A stretch of DNA of 64,000 nucleotides from Fragum whitleyi (Eukaryota; Mollusca; Bivalvia; Cardiida; Cardiidae), in NCBI GenBank assembly GCA_948146395.1, contig OX411543.1, forward strand, positions 28,597,558 through 28,661,557. Direction: 5' to 3'. Below, piece after piece: positions 1 through 12,424 of the stretch. Made by a program: the position numbers and the translations under genes. Positions within the stretch are counted from its first letter, which is position 1. Every line of letters starts with the position of its first letter. The notes beneath the pieces are model-generated. The model ran no database searches, was not told the DNA's origin, and worked only from the letters and a program-made list of their open reading frames with translations.

Positions 1-640
1 CAAAACAAAACAAACACTACCATCATAATAAATACAATATACTATAGTGTTTGCTAGAAAATACATCCTAAGGATCAAGAAATAGTTCAAAACATCACCC
101 ATTTATTTCTGAGCTGCAGGCGTATAATGCCACGCCCAGCGTTGCTCTTGTTGGACTTAGAAATACTTTGTTTTTACATGCAACTGCATATGAATTATTT
201 CTCTGTTTCTACTTCAGCTATTTGCTTGGAAACTTTGCAAATGCTCCTTTGACCATAATATTGTGCCTCTTGACAAAGATTCATTTCTTTGATATTGAAT
301 TTAAAGGAATTTTATATTTATAGTACCTCGGTTTATACTAAAGCACTTGCTTCTATGACTATGACTATAATACCAACCTCTAGACAAAGATTCACTACTC
401 TGATATTGAATTTAGGGGAATTTTTACCCTTTGTGGACTTACAAATTCTTTTTTAAGTTTTTATGTGTGACTGATGTGTATCAGTTATATCTCTATTTCT
501 AAATAAGCTAATTCTTTGAAACTTGGCACATACTTCTGAGACCATAATATCATCCTCTAAACTATGATTCATTACTCTGACTTTCATTAAATGGAATTTT
601 CCAAAGTTGATATTGATTTGCTTTTACTATCCAGCACTAG
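1..640. repeat. Degenerate tandem-like repeat
   Basis: Phrases such as ACCATAATATTGTGCCTC and GATATTGAATTTA recur with drift at about 253/541 and 290/403, and a TTATNTCTCTNTTTCTA word at 197 and 485. It looks like an old imperfect tandem array. No coding frame is credible. Confidence 0.4.
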
Positions 641-1570
641 GAATAGTCGAGTTTTGCTGCCCTTCGACAGCATTTGTTTGAGTTGTCCCTCCTGAATTGT
701 ATTTGGTCAACAATTACTTCAAGCCTAATCCTGATGCAAATGTGGACCCAAGTTACAAAAATAATTGGACCAGTTTTGCCAGATATGTCAGATGAACAAT
801 GTGAAAATTGGAATTTGAAATCTTTCAATTGTCATAAAAAACATGACAACCAACGTTTAAATTCATACTGAGTTTTGTGTACTTCTAGCTTGTAAATTGG
901 CTTTGTTGTTGGCTTTTTGTTTTTGTTGTTATAGATACAGATGTGTAATCGAGGTAGATTCTTAGTCCAATGTACTTCTTTGGTAAGAATGTGATTTATA
1001 TATGTATTGAAGATGGTATGTGGTAATTGTCTATACATTTACATTACAAGTCATTTTAACTTTAGATTTAAGTTACTAGTATGCTGTTCTTGATTTATTG
1101 TACATATAAATATACATTTTTATACATTTAATATTAAAGATGTTATTTTTTTGTATAGATTAAGGAATAAAAACTCATTTAAATTACTCAAGTGTGATAT
1201 TTATGATTTTTTTCCAGTCTAATAAGTTGCCATGAAAAAGGCTTTGGCTTGGCATACCCAATTCTGCATAGAAACAAAGAAGGTTTTTTTGAAAACATTT
1301 TCCCACGAAACATAAAAAAGTATAAATATTTGAGAAGTATTTTGTTTGAGATTAACTGGTGAAACTTTACAGAATAATTTCCATGAGCCCAATATGGTAT
1401 CCGCCCATTGACCTAATCAGACAATCTCGTCGAATTATTTGGCCAAAAGATATGATTATTTGCTTTCAAAATCACCAAATGGTCCTCTACGAATGCTGTT
1501 TAAAGAATACCCTCCACTTGGAATCTACAGGGACTCTGTTCTAGGACACCTTATTTTATACAAAAGCAAT
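641..1570. other. No gene seen
   Basis: AT-rich sequence without a convincing frame, splice-flanked exon or recognisable repeat. Short open frames have no motif. Confidence 0.5.
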
Positions 1571-1574
1571 GCAG

Positions 1575-1755
1575 CCCTGCGTTCAGGATATCAAAATAGG
1601 GTAAATTGTCTACGACTTTTACCCCGCTTTGCAAATGAACTCGCGTGCAAAGCGGGGTAAAATTTGCAGACAGTTTACCATATTTTGATATCCTGAACGC
1701 AGGACCTGTATAATTTGCAAACAGGTAGAACTGTTTTATTATCCTGAACGCAGTC
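1575..1755. mobile_element. Foldback element, CCTGCGTTCAGGAT family, copy 1
   Basis: The 128-nt core (1576-1703) is an inverted repeat: CCTGCGTTCAGGATATCAAA at the left pairs with its complement at the right, and inner arms read TTTTACCCCGCTTTGCA and TGCAAAGCGGGGTAAAA. A second outward end copy (TATCCTGAACGCAG) follows to 1755, suggesting nested insertion or end duplication. Other copies lie at 21425, 24855, 25586 and 36865. Confidence 0.8.
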
Positions 1756-1869
1756 AAAGGACCCTAAAGATACATGTATATTCAGAGTTTCTGGTGTAGG
1801 GCAGGAAAGTTCCAAGAACTTCATTTGCCAAAACTCAAGTCTAGGGAATCGATACAGTATAACTTGTGT

Positions 1870-1925
1870 TAAGCGACCACTTAAGGGTCCACCAAAAAGC
1901 GGTCGTTTATGGGAATGGTCGCTTA
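1870..1925. repeat. GGTCGCTTA inverted repeat
   Basis: AAGCGACCA and TGGTCGCTT bound a 56-nt segment that also contains AAGCGGTCG. A related piece (GTGGTCGCTTAATAGAAGTG) is at 23893-23925. It is probably the end of an interspersed element. Confidence 0.45.
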
Positions 1926-2155
1926 ATACGAAATACTATAATAAATGTGACGTGGTCGCTCGAGCAATATCGACTGTATTTTGTATCCATGATCACAGAA
2001 GTGTCCACCACAATACTTAGGCAAAGAAGTATGTATAGTTCGATATATTTGAATGACCGTTTAACAAACATACGAAGAAAAACGGAAAGACGACTGGGAA
2101 CCTCATTGTTTTCGAAACGAAATGCAGCAGTGTGCCTTCTCCCTTTAATGGACTG

Positions 2156-2870
2156 ATATACCGAAATGTACGAATTTCATTCAACATTTACCCCCCGTTC
2201 AATTATTTCCTCTTATATATGTTTTGAAAAGCACTATGCATGGAGCAAAGTCATATAAGAGAAAAGAAACAAGCCTATAAACGATATACGTTTCCAAAAA
2301 GGATACTAATTTTGTATTCTTTTAATACGCCTGTAGTTAAAATTGTTGATGGACGTTTAGAATTGGTTTAGAAAGTATAGAACTTATTAAAGGATGTAAT
2401 AAAATATCCGAAAAAGACTCGATAGATCTTTATTCAAACATCGCTAGTTTCATTTCAAGAGCAGCCTAGTTGTCTCGTGTTTTCAAATTACTCAACATGT
2501 CCGGGGGAAGGTTTCTGTCAAGAACACGTGTTGGTGGACCGTGATAACATCAGATTCTCGCCAGTGTTTTTTACCGTCACAGGATCTTTTAATCACTGTA
2601 TTGATTTTGAATATGATTTAAGATGGAGACAGCCCTTTTCACTTGATTGAAACTCTTTACCGCTAATGTAAATCGAGTTTGTTGATTTTCTGGTTTGAAT
2701 GGGGTTTACATCGCCTTTGGGAGATATTCAGTCATTCTAAGGCAATTGGAATAGGTAACCATGAATTTCTGGTATTTATCTCAGCAGCACTACCACGTCA
2801 TCAACTATAAGCATCCAGCTGCTCATCCCAAATAATTATATACGATGATCAATTCATTTGTAGGAGACAA
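2156..2870. other. No gene seen
   Basis: Unique-looking AT-rich DNA, with no credible frame, repeat or RNA gene. Confidence 0.4.
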
Positions 2871-2879
2871 TTTTCGGAA

Positions 2880-2955
2880 AGGATTTGTCCCGCCGTCGGA
2901 GGTCGAACCCGGGACCCCTTGATTTCAGGGCGTCTTGCGCGCAACCATGGGCGAT
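2880..2955 (-). mobile_element. tRNA-derived SINE head
   Basis: The - strand shows a B-box-like GGTTCGACCTC and a CCGACGGCGGG-type acceptor arm, like the SINE head at 56507. The A-box half is degraded, so a working tRNA gene is unlikely. Confidence 0.45.
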
Positions 2956-3288
2956 ACATTAATTGTTAGAGATCTGTTAGGTTTATAATAGATGTCACAT
3001 CACATTTAAAAGGATTACATGGTAACTCAGTAAAATAAATAATCGTAAAAGGGTTAAGATCCAACAGTTGTCATTCAGAGGTCGCATTTTTAAATGATAA
3101 TTTGATTGGAATCTAGGTGCAGGAGATATTTGGCGAGTGAAAAGCTTTGGGCTTGGCCCGCATAGCTCAAGCAGGCTGAGTGATTGGCAGTTTTAGCGCT
3201 TCCCAAATGGCCCTTTTGTGTGGACGGGTCACATATATCTCAACCGATGACCGATATCAAACAAAAATCAGTGACCAATCGGCTAATT

Positions 3289-3321
3289 ACCCCCCCCCCC
3301 CCCACACACACACACACACAC
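3289..3321. repeat. Poly(C) followed by (CA)n microsatellite
   Basis: A run of C bases is followed by about ten CA units. Only simple sequence is present. Confidence 0.95.
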
Positions 3322-4640
3322 TCAGACGCCTAAAGTTTAACTTCCGAAGTTCGAAGTTAAGCTAGTGATTAGACCTTTACCTATAGAAACGAGTGTCGCA
3401 CATGTCATTCTTCACAAAATTTTCGTCAGATTATCTTAAAATTCAAGAGGCTAGGAATCAATTTTAATTGAATTGATAAAGTTTGAATTGAACAAAACAT
3501 TGATACATTAGAGAGACCTGAACATACCATCAGTATAGTAAAATACTCATTTAGTCGGATAAACCAAAACTTCGTGGCTAGAGCTTCATTTACTGAACTA
3601 TGTGTAATAATATCTTTTAATCTTTTTCTTGGCATACATTATAATCGAAAATTAATGTCCACGACTTGTCCAACAACACTGTGTACTTGTTAGTATCATA
3701 ACATGAAGATATTCCAAATGGTGGACCGACACGGACTCCTGTGTTGGTTATACACAAAAAACTGGGTAAACATAGCAAACCAATTCATATACAGTTAATA
3801 TTGCTGAAGCAACCACGTCTTTTCATCGACCATTTTTATGAAGCGACAGTGTTCTTATTCCCTTTTTTAAATTAAAAATTATCTTTGAAAATAGAGGTTA
3901 TTGGTCGAAATAATAAATGTAAATGAATCGTTTGCTGTTTAAACTCATTAGACTCGTTTCGATTCTGTCGAGTTTTAACAACATTTAACATACATATTCA
4001 ATCAAAATAATGTTTCTTATAATAACGTACCGCTTTTTGGTTTTGTCGTAATCGATCACTTAATACATGCTTTACTGTTTTAGCGTTTACCCAAAATGAT
4101 GCTTAAACTTTTTTGGAAAAAAAAGTTGATATAGGCCTACCTATAAATGCCCCTAAACAATGACATGATCCAAGCGCTAAAAGAAATTGTTTGTCATTTT
4201 GTGAGAACGTATTCGATTAGATGTGTCTGGATTTGGAATTCTGTGCAGCCTACCTGAACATTACTTCCAATCCTGGGAACCAGGCGACAATCACATGATC
4301 ATGTAGCGTGCTTGATTTATGCGCTATTTATCTCCTGAACGAATAAGGGATGAGGTATTCCTGATTTAAGAAAAACGATCAGAAGACAGCCGATCGTTTT
4401 GATGGATAACTTTAAGACGTTTTAGGACTTAAAGAGCCAATCTCGCTTCCCGAGGGAATGATGTCGTGAAATTATTAGTCAAATTGAAAATCAAGTCAGA
4501 TCCTGAGGAGTTTTGTAAGCGCAGAAAATCCGATTTATCCCTTTCTTTTATTCTGGGTGAAATGTAACATTCATTAAATGGAAGCTTTCTTAGTATCTTG
4601 TACTCTCGGTGCCTACCAACATGTTTTTATTTTGATTTTA
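3322..4640. other. No gene seen
   Basis: No credible coding frame, no RNA gene. Long stretches of AT-rich unique sequence. Confidence 0.4.
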
Positions 4641-4659
4641 TTGTGGATTAGTTTTCAGG

Positions 4660-4940
4660 CCCTCATTACAAATATGTATTTGCTTTTTATCTTATTACTA
4701 TACAAATATCAGAGTGATAGCATCTCGTATGATATTTTTTATGATATCACATAATTATTTTTAGAACAATGATATAATGTGGTTATTTTTAGAAACTTGT
4801 GTTTCAGTTAGAAACATCGACGAAAAGAAGACAAATAGAGGCTATAAGATAAATATAATACATACTTAGTGTATCGTATGAAAAAAATATCTTATATTTT
4901 TTTCATATAATACACTAAGTATGTATTATATATAGGCCTA
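4660..4940. mobile_element. MITE, ACTTAGTGTAT-palindrome family, copy 1
   Basis: The end is a near-perfect palindrome (AATACATACTTAGTGTAT and its complement around a poly-T/poly-A centre). The body shares TACAAATATC, a GATATCA-rich block and GAAACATCGACGAAAAGAAG with copies at 13080, 34110 and 52490. In this copy the centre is only the A/T tract; in the others a longer hairpin sits there. Confidence 0.75.
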
Positions 4941-5532
4941 TATATTATTTAATTTTAGTTCGACTGCCACAAAAAGCTTTAGACTTAAAGCATTATAACG
5001 TTGCGCTTGTTATTTTCACTCAATCTAGATCTTTTTACGTCCTTCCTCTGCTACTCACTTTTAAAACTGGGTGGTCTATGACCGGATGTTTTAAATTGTT
5101 AATGTCCATAAACACGCGCCGGTGTCGGTTGGGCTTGAAAACAAGATCTTCGGGAAACGTATCGAGCAGCTTTGCCATCGAGGCAGTCATTATGTCTATT
5201 TGAGGGTAGTATGTAATACATGTAAATGGATTCTTAGAAAAGCTGTATTATGACCAGAAACACCAAATTATGAAATCATAATACAAGCAAGCAAGCAAAC
5301 AAACAAACGAAAGAAAAGCACTTATTTTAGATTGCTTGCTACATCTCTTTTCCCCGAAATGAAAATTGCCTGACTGGTTTTGCTGTTCTCCTAAATACAA
5401 CTGAAGAATGTACATGCAAATGCGATGTGCAGGGGAATGAGGAAAAACTTGCTTCAGATGTACAGTAAGCACAATGCTCCTTGATGGGCGGTTTAGTCTT
5501 TACTTAAAATCCATGGTCTCTACGACGTCACT

Positions 5533-5697
5533 TTGAGGTAGTGGACCCGTGATAGTTCCGCGAACATTTCGGAACTCATGAAAATTTCACAACGTTGACT
5601 GAGGTTTCCCAATGAAATAATTAGAAAACCTCCATTAATAATGTTAAAGATCATCACTTCTGAAACGATACGTAACTATTAAGCGGTCACTACCTTA
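5533..5697. mobile_element. MITE, AGGTAGTGGACCCGTGATAG family, copy 1
   Basis: Left end GAGGTAGTGGACCCGTGATA is answered by AACTATTAAGCGGTCACTACC at the right. The interior holds TTTCGGAACTCATGAAA and the AACGTTGACTGAGGTTTCC block seen again at 36047 and 36683. Confidence 0.7.
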
Positions 5698-6011
5698 AAG
5701 CATACCTTAAAAGATAAGCGCCCCAATGTATGTTCCGTGACTATATTGGCTTTATCTTGCATAAAAAAAATCCTGTCAATTATTTCTGGTAGACGACAGC
5801 GGTTCGGCTATTTTACTGTGTTCTTCAATTTCTTAGACCATCCAAGCGTAAAATGAAGACGACAAGAGGCGGCTCTTTATTAAGCGTATTTAAAGTCACT
5901 CACGAATCAGTCTTCTATAACCGCAGGATAATGATTAATGGAAAACAATCAAACGACGCGAGTGTATCAGGGAAAGAGGAGACCTGGGAAATACTGACCA
6001 CATAGAAAACG

Positions 6012-6590
6012 TATCTATGGTTGCATATTTCTGTCACGAGATACGAGATAGTGCAGTATCGTGATAATTTTAGAAAAAAATCACGGTATAATTACGTTTC
6101 CAGAATTTTTTATCTTGACCATAATTATTTTCTTTGTAAAATTATTGTGATATTGCTAGCTGCTATCCAATTCTTTTGACGATAAATGCCCACTACTGAC
6201 ATCAGGAAAAAGTTATTGGGTAAAAATTCCGACTTCCCATTAGAAAGCTCATTTGGATGACTTTGTTTTCCTGTATGTATTTATCGGAAGCAATCTAAAC
6301 GGTACCGAATGATGAAAAATAAATAATCCGAAAGCCGTTATCTAAATATAGTCACAGCGATTGTCAGTTTTTAATCGACCATAGTTTTAACTTTATGTCA
6401 GTATATAGTGGGCGTAGTCTTAGAAAAAATCAAGATACAAGGTTAAAATATCACGATGAAATTATTGAGATTTTTTTTTACTTACGACATAAAATTTCAA
6501 GGCAACTTTATTTTATCGTGATGTCGTTGAAATAATCATGAAACTACATGTTATCTTGTATCTCACTGCAGAAATATGCCACCATACATA
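6012..6590. mobile_element. Inverted-repeat element, 579 bp
   Basis: Ends TATGGTTGCATATTTCTG and CAGAAATATGCCACCATA are inverted, continuing inward through GAGATACGAGATA and TATCTTGTATCTC. Interior is AT-rich with no transposase frame. No flanking duplication is clear. Confidence 0.6.
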
Positions 6591-6773
6591 TCAAAATGAA
6601 TCAAATTAAAGCTGTACATGAGCACAAGTAGTTCCACAACATTAGAGGCTCCATCTCACAACAGAATAGCCAAACCATCATGGAAAGGGGATATTTTGTT
6701 CAAAACCAACAACTTCATTACGGCTGGGTAAACTTTGCCTTAATTTGAATAGAAAGTAGACAAATTACCTTCT

Positions 6774-7233
6774 AGGTACTACTACAACCTAAGATATAAA
6801 ACTCGGTCTCAAAAGGCTCTTTTGAAACAATCAATTTTAATTTATTTTGTCAACATACATGTCAAACAGGTTTTGTCCGTTTTGAAATTAATGTTAGGTA
6901 TGGTGCAACATCACACCATAATATTGTAAAATATTTTCTGAGATTTATTTCAAATATTTTTTTTTTTTTTTCAAATCAATGATCTATAACAAAGAACTAT
7001 ATATTCATAATTTTGTGAAATAAAAATTTACATATTGCCAAACAATCTTACAGGTATATAAACTATAAATTTCCATTTATGTTGTGATAATACACCATAC
7101 CTAACAAAGATCTACACGTATACAAAATTAGAATGACATATATGACATACGTGATTATAAAATAAGTCAAAATAAATTGCTTGCATAGCTACGTTTTTGG
7201 TCCTAGTTTTAAACCCACGGTTGTAGTAGTACC
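6774..7233. mobile_element. Inverted-repeat element, GGTACTACTACAACC ends
   Basis: GGTACTACTACAACC at the left and GGTTGTAGTAGTACC at the right are exact inverted ends. A second inner pair, TTAGGTATGGTG (about 6892) and CACCATACCTAA (about 7092), is nested inside. No coding frame. Confidence 0.7.
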
Positions 7234-7509
7234 TGGATAGTACTACTGACTGTATTTTGTTAAGATATGAGCCAATTTTATCCAACCGCCATGCAGTTGC
7301 TTGTTCTGTACAAAATGACCATTTTTAAAAAAATGTTTTGCCTATACTGATATAGCTATGGCAGTCTTATGATGCTAAACTGATTATGCTCATAAATATT
7401 TTCATTTTGATATATACTATACCTGGACATACTGCGTTTACTTAGCAAAAGAAGTGCCCTTAATATTGGGTCTCAAACACTTTACATGAACTTAAAGTCC
7501 TTTTATAAA

Positions 7510-7790
7510 AGTCTCATGTGTGACACGTCAAGCGTAAAAGGGCCATCTGGGAACACTTGAAAATATGTTTTTTTCAAAAAAGAAATTGTGTCTAGGGGCC
7601 TACTGAAGGTGAAAAGGAATGCGGATTTGAAAATAATTATATAGAAAAACAGAATATATCAATTCTTGATAGAGAAAAAAGATAAATTGCGAAAATTGTC
7701 AATCCTGGTAAGTCTGCGCTTATCGCGCAGTCTGACCAGTATCGACAGTTTTCGCACCTATTTGCATAACGGGTCACATGCATCTTTAGA
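7510..7790. mobile_element. MITE, GACCCGTCACGCGAAA family, copy 1
   Basis: Contains CGTCAAGCGTAAAAGGGCCA at the left, a central foldback of GCGAAAATTGTC and GACAGTTTTCGC around a CTGCGC hairpin, and ACGGGTCACATGCATC at the right. Related copies are at 12425, 37160 and 46530. Confidence 0.5.
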
Positions 7791-7799
7791 ACATTTTTT

Positions 7800-8760
7800 A
7801 AACATGACGTTCTTTCGCTAGAATATTTCGAATCTTTAAAGTTTCGTACAGTTCATTAATATGTGTCCACACAAACAGGATTGTCTGGAACCCTTTAAAT
7901 TAAATATATGAAAACGAGTTAGGATGCATCGAATGAAACCGGAAGTCGTATATAAAAATATAAGGGGATAGGATGATATATCTTGATTCCCTAACCAGAT
8001 GACCCTTTTTCGTATGACGGTTCACAATAATTTGAAAAAGAATTAGTTAAAGTTCGAGACAAAATTTCAAAAACGATCAAATTGTTTACGTGTGTCGGAG
8101 GCGAATTAAATGAAACAGTTGATTGGTTAACCGATTTTTGACGAACAACGCCGAGTAGGCATTATCTAAAAGAGGATACTAAATTCTAGTGGCACATCCA
8201 AGGGTTAAAGCGATTACTTTTGCCTCGCTGACATTTCTAATTCAATAAACTACTAATTTGGTTCCGTTAAATCAACCATTCTGCGAAAATCAATCTGAAC
8301 TCGACAAATAACAAATCGCATTTCAGAGCACCATTTCAGAGAGTTTACTACCTAGATAAAAATGCCAAGTAGAAATATAATATATAGGAGTTATTCAGTA
8401 TTTCATACAAAAGCAAACACGCAATTCCAAAAAATATGGTATCTTTATTTTGATACCAAAAATATCGTATCAGCCATTAAATTGTCAGCTGAATTTTTTT
8501 TTGTTGGTCTCAAACGTGGTCTTTCTCAACTTAAACAGATGGTAAAAACTGTCATGTAAGCACTAGACCCTGTTAACATTATAAGCAAATGAGCCTGAAA
8601 CTTAGACTATTGTTATTTTGTTCGTTATAAAAAATTAACAACACATAAATATTCTTACTTTCATTTTATCATCACAATTATTATCATTAGTAGTTTCATT
8701 AGTATTAGCACCAAAAGATCTTAAAAGTAAACAATTCGGCAAATGATACTGTTTAGAACA
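7800..8760. other. No gene seen
   Basis: No credible coding region. An open frame at 8362-8559 has no motif and ordinary AT-rich composition. Confidence 0.4.
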
Positions 8761-8765
8761 CGAAC

Positions 8766-9135
8766 TTGACGAATGATTTTGGAATGAAATTGAATGTGTG
8801 TGTAAAGCGAGTTTTGAGTGATAATCAAGGGAGGTTTACCAATATCGCTAAGTTTGTTCAAGTTAAACAAAATTGGCGATATTTATTACATCCTTTTAAT
8901 AAAATACTTAACTTTTCTGTTTGTTTGTTTTCGTGGACAAATCACACTCTTAATAATCCTTACAAGCCAATAAAATCGTAGAATAATTTGATCAATATGA
9001 ATAAAATGTTGGTCGTCTCGAATAATTTCGAAGTATTTCCGAACAATTTTGGGGCGTTTTTGATCGATTTGAGTGAGCGTTTTGGAATGAATGAATGGAG
9101 CGGTGAGTAAATGATTTAGAATGATTTTGATAGTG
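8766..9135 (+). mobile_element. Interspersed repeat, GGAATGAAATTGAATG family, copy 1
   Basis: The block GAATGAAATTGAATGNGTG, a GCGAGTTTTGAGTGA stretch and the ATCCTTTTNATAAAATAC segment reappear at 34955-35105. The downstream GGGGCGTTTT and GAATGAATGAATGGAG part reappears at 35868-35965 and inverted at about 12830-12975. Probably one element broken by insertions. Confidence 0.55.
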
Positions 9136-10040
9136 TCATTTTCACGATGTTTTTAACTGTACATAGTATCTTAACGTAACCAAAGAGCAAATGACAGACT
9201 TCCCTAGAGAAAGCGAGCGAAGAAGAAAAAAGGATCTCAGATTTCCTCATAAGAAAACAAGTAAGTAAAGCCTCGTTCTCCGACTGATATCATCTTGCCA
9301 TCGAATAAATCATTTATCGCTTCATTTCCGAACTAATATTTCCTTTCCACCCATTTATCATCCTAATTGATGCTTGTGGCGGGAAAAGATATGTCACTTT
9401 TTCGCGTGTGTGCACGTGACCGATCATAAATATTGACGCGTGTAGTATTGTGGACAAATGTCATAAAATATGGTTGATTTGAATATCTTGTTAATGTTAT
9501 ATCCCCTGCAAGCATTTTCTCTACTTGAATATGATTAACACTTGTTTTACATATCTAGCTGTTCCATATAGTGTTTTTTTATGATAATTTGTTCATTTTT
9601 TTTAAGTTTTAAGTGTAGGACTAAGACCTTCTGCAAAATTTAGACTGATGATATTTCAAATAAGTTATTTCACAAGCAAAAGCTGTCCTTTAAGTGTGTA
9701 ACTAAATTGATTCGCATTTTTGTGAAAGAAAATTGATCACACACAAAATATAACACTATTAAATGATTGTAATATTTTGACAAAATAAATGCGAAATGAA
9801 AATTATAGTAACAATACAGATTTAAAGAGACATTATTCTAGCAATTTGATATTACTAACTGTTTCTTTTGGCGGTCGTAATAATGAGTTCGAGCCATCCA
9901 TCAGAGTTCTTAGTTTTCCATAAGTTTGAATCAAATGCTGCTCGATTTAAGCTTCAATAGAATCTAGCACAAGAAGACCAAAATAAAAACGATCGAATCC
10001 CTTTTGCAGACAAATAGTTTTTTCACAAATTGCAAATAGA
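9136..10040. other. No gene seen
   Basis: AT-rich unique DNA without a supported feature. Confidence 0.4.
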
Positions 10041-10046
10041 TCTTTA

Positions 10047-10286
10047 TGAGCCTGTGCGTTACATTTCCAACAATTTCAAATCTGCGCAAGGTACAAACGT
10101 TGGGTAGCGTTGACAACGGCATAATGCAATTATAATATATGCTGACTGTATGTAGATAGATAAAGACCTTATATATCTGTACAGCGCGTAGTAAAGATTC
10201 TGGCCAGCCTGTGCAGCAACACAGGCTGGCCAGAAGCTTTGCTTTGCGCACATTTGAAATTGTTGGAAATGTCACGCATAGGCTCA
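10047..10286. mobile_element. MITE, GAGCCTGTGCGTGACATTT family, copy 1
   Basis: Ends GAGCCTGTGCGTTACATTTC and GAAATGTCACGCATAGGCTC are inverted. Inside are CCAACAATTT/GAAATTGTTGG, a GATAGATAAAGACCTTATAT block and a central GCCAGCCTGTGCAGCAACAC hairpin. Other copies: 14029 (partial), 20275, 22496, 26999, 47540. Confidence 0.85.
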
Positions 10287-10395
10287 TGTGATAACGAGAA
10301 CTCTCAACAAGCCGGGAATGCAAGTCCTGAACACTACCGATAAATCCCGATGATTAATAAGAGGATATTGAATGAGCGGTCATTGAATACCGAAT

Positions 10396-10465
10396 TCAGT
10401 AACGAGTCATCTTAAACAGATTGAAGCGAGGCTGTGCCGAGTTTTTATCTGTTTTAGATGACGAG
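10396..10465. repeat. Foldback around a GAGGCTGTGCCGAG core
   Basis: AACGAGTCATCTTAAACAGA at the left pairs with ATCTGTTTTAGATGACGAG at the right. The core resembles the GAGGCTCTGCCGAG centre of the palindromes at 13145 and 52575. Confidence 0.6.
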
Positions 10466-11120
10466 TTTAATAAACTCGATATTCAAAGAGCACAAATTTG
10501 ATTATCTTTTTATAATATGACCAAAATTATTGCGATTAGACGAGAAAATTACGATTTTTATCGATTCAAGTTTTTGTTCGAAAAAAACTACAACGGCGTT
10601 TACGAACTGACGTCAGTAAATTCATTATGACATCATTTTCTCAACGAAAATACTACGTTGCCATACGTTCTTAGCACATTTGCATAGTTATTCCACTAGT
10701 GTTATAACAACCGTGTAGTATCAAAAATTTCATCGGGTTATTTCACTCCCTCGACAGAGGCCATATTATAAAATTCGTTAATAGTTCTATTGTAATCTTA
10801 AGATTTTTTTTTCAGGAAAATATAATATTCTTAATTTCGCGAGAGTCTCGTATTCTTTTCTGAAATTGGACATTATGTCAAGGTGCAACATCTATCACCA
10901 GTAATACGATTCCGATGAACGTTAATTGTAATTTCCGATTGACTGGCTCGTGTCGAATTTATACACGTGTAAATTTGAAGGATTGCAAGAAACAGAAAAC
11001 CCACAATTCATCTAAATATGACAGGCAACAAATAGTCTCTCATTTATAGTTATTCTGTCTTGTTACTGGATGCTGTATTTATAACGGAATTGCAGGTTGA
11101 CATTGAAACAATAGCTAGCC

Positions 11121-11349
11121 TTAACCCTTTGCTGTTTAATACCTGCTTTTTACCTGCCTGTGATTTTATGATAGGAAAAACATTGTGAAAAAAGAAGAAA
11201 TTGCTTCTGACAAGCAATTTCTTCTTTTTACACACTATTTTCTACCCTACAGAATGGTTATTTTTCAAATTTAATCCACTTTAAATTTTCGTCTGCAAAA
11301 CATTTGAATTTGGACAGGTCCAAAATTTTGTAAAACAGGAAAGGGTTAA
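11121..11349 (+). mobile_element. TTAA-flanked MITE (piggyBac-like), copy 1
   Basis: TTAA on both sides, ends CCCTTTGCTGTTTAA and ACAGGAAAGGG, 229 bp. A central hairpin, GAAATTGCTTCTGACAAGCA ending in AATTTC, lies asymmetrically. TTAA targets with CCC-starting ends are the mark of piggyBac elements, so it is probably mobilised by a piggyBac-like transposase elsewhere. No transposase frame. Confidence 0.85.
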
Positions 11350-11495
11350 AGTAACCTTATCAAAAATGAAAATTTTGAAATCTGCTCGATATAGAAAATC
11401 TCCGGAAGACAACTTTATATAAGGTTTAGACAAACATTTTCGTTTCGACGTAATCATTCGGAACATCCCCTTGACATTTCCGTAATCTGAAAAGT

Positions 11496-12294
11496 CATTC
11501 GGAACATCGCTCGGTCATTTCCGTAAACTGAAAAGTACCTCGGACGTAAGTGTAGTAATTTTTGGCCCATTTTTAGGTTATTCGTCTCTTGGTGGTACTT
11601 TTGTTAATACGCTTGATGAAAAGCAAATTCCTTTAATGCTTTCAGACCGTCTATAGAGATTTTTTTTGGCATATCATGATTTGAAAGCAAAACGCAGTAA
11701 AACACTGCGTTTTGTTTTCAATTCATAGTATGCCCGATTTTTACCTTATGTTGATTTTGTTTTTCGCAGCGTCATTCTCAGTTATATTTGTGACGTCATA
11801 TAAACCCACGTGCGAAATGACGCGCTTTCATGGATGCGAGGGCTCCCGATTGCGACGTAATAGTCGTAGCAGTCATGAAATGTCGTAAGTGCCAATACCA
11901 TGCACTCGGGAATCTCCGGCGATTCTACGGAATAGACCTCGGGAATAATAAGGGCGCGGCCATGAAAGCGCGTCATATCGCACGTGGGTTTATATGACGT
12001 CACAAACATAACTAAGGATGACGTTGCGAAAAAAAAATCAACGTAAGGTTAGAATTGGTCATATAATAATTTGAAAACAAAACGCAGTGTTTTACTGCGT
12101 TTTGCTTTCAAATTATAACATGCCAAAATGATCTCCACAGACGATCGGAAACATTAAAAGAATAAACTATTCTTCAAGCGTATTAACCAAAGTACCACCA
12201 GGAGCCGAATTACCGAAAAAATGACCAAAAATTACTACACTTACGTCCGAGGTACTTTCCAGTTTACGGAAAAGTCCGAGCGATGTTCCGAATG
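11496..12294. mobile_element. Giant foldback element, 799 bp, about 336-bp arms
   Basis: The arms 11496-11833 and 11960-12294 are reverse complements with scattered differences: CATTCGGAACATCGCTCGG, CGGACGTAAGTGTAGTAATT, CAAAACGCAGTAAAACACTG and GTGACGTCATATAAACCCAC all occur inverted. The spacer of about 126 nt is unrelated to the arms. Each arm holds its own small hairpin around the GCAGTAAAACACTGC word. A partial end copy lies at 11453-11494. Single-arm copies are at 18519 and 42249. Confidence 0.9.
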
Positions 12295-12424
12295 AATACA
12301 ATGTACTGTTACTTACGTCGGTTTTAAACAGCGCTGCAATGACGCAATCAATGACGACATGGCCTTTCGCTAGCAACCTTAAATGTATAGACGTCGTCCG
12401 AGAAAACACAAGTCTACTCGATAA

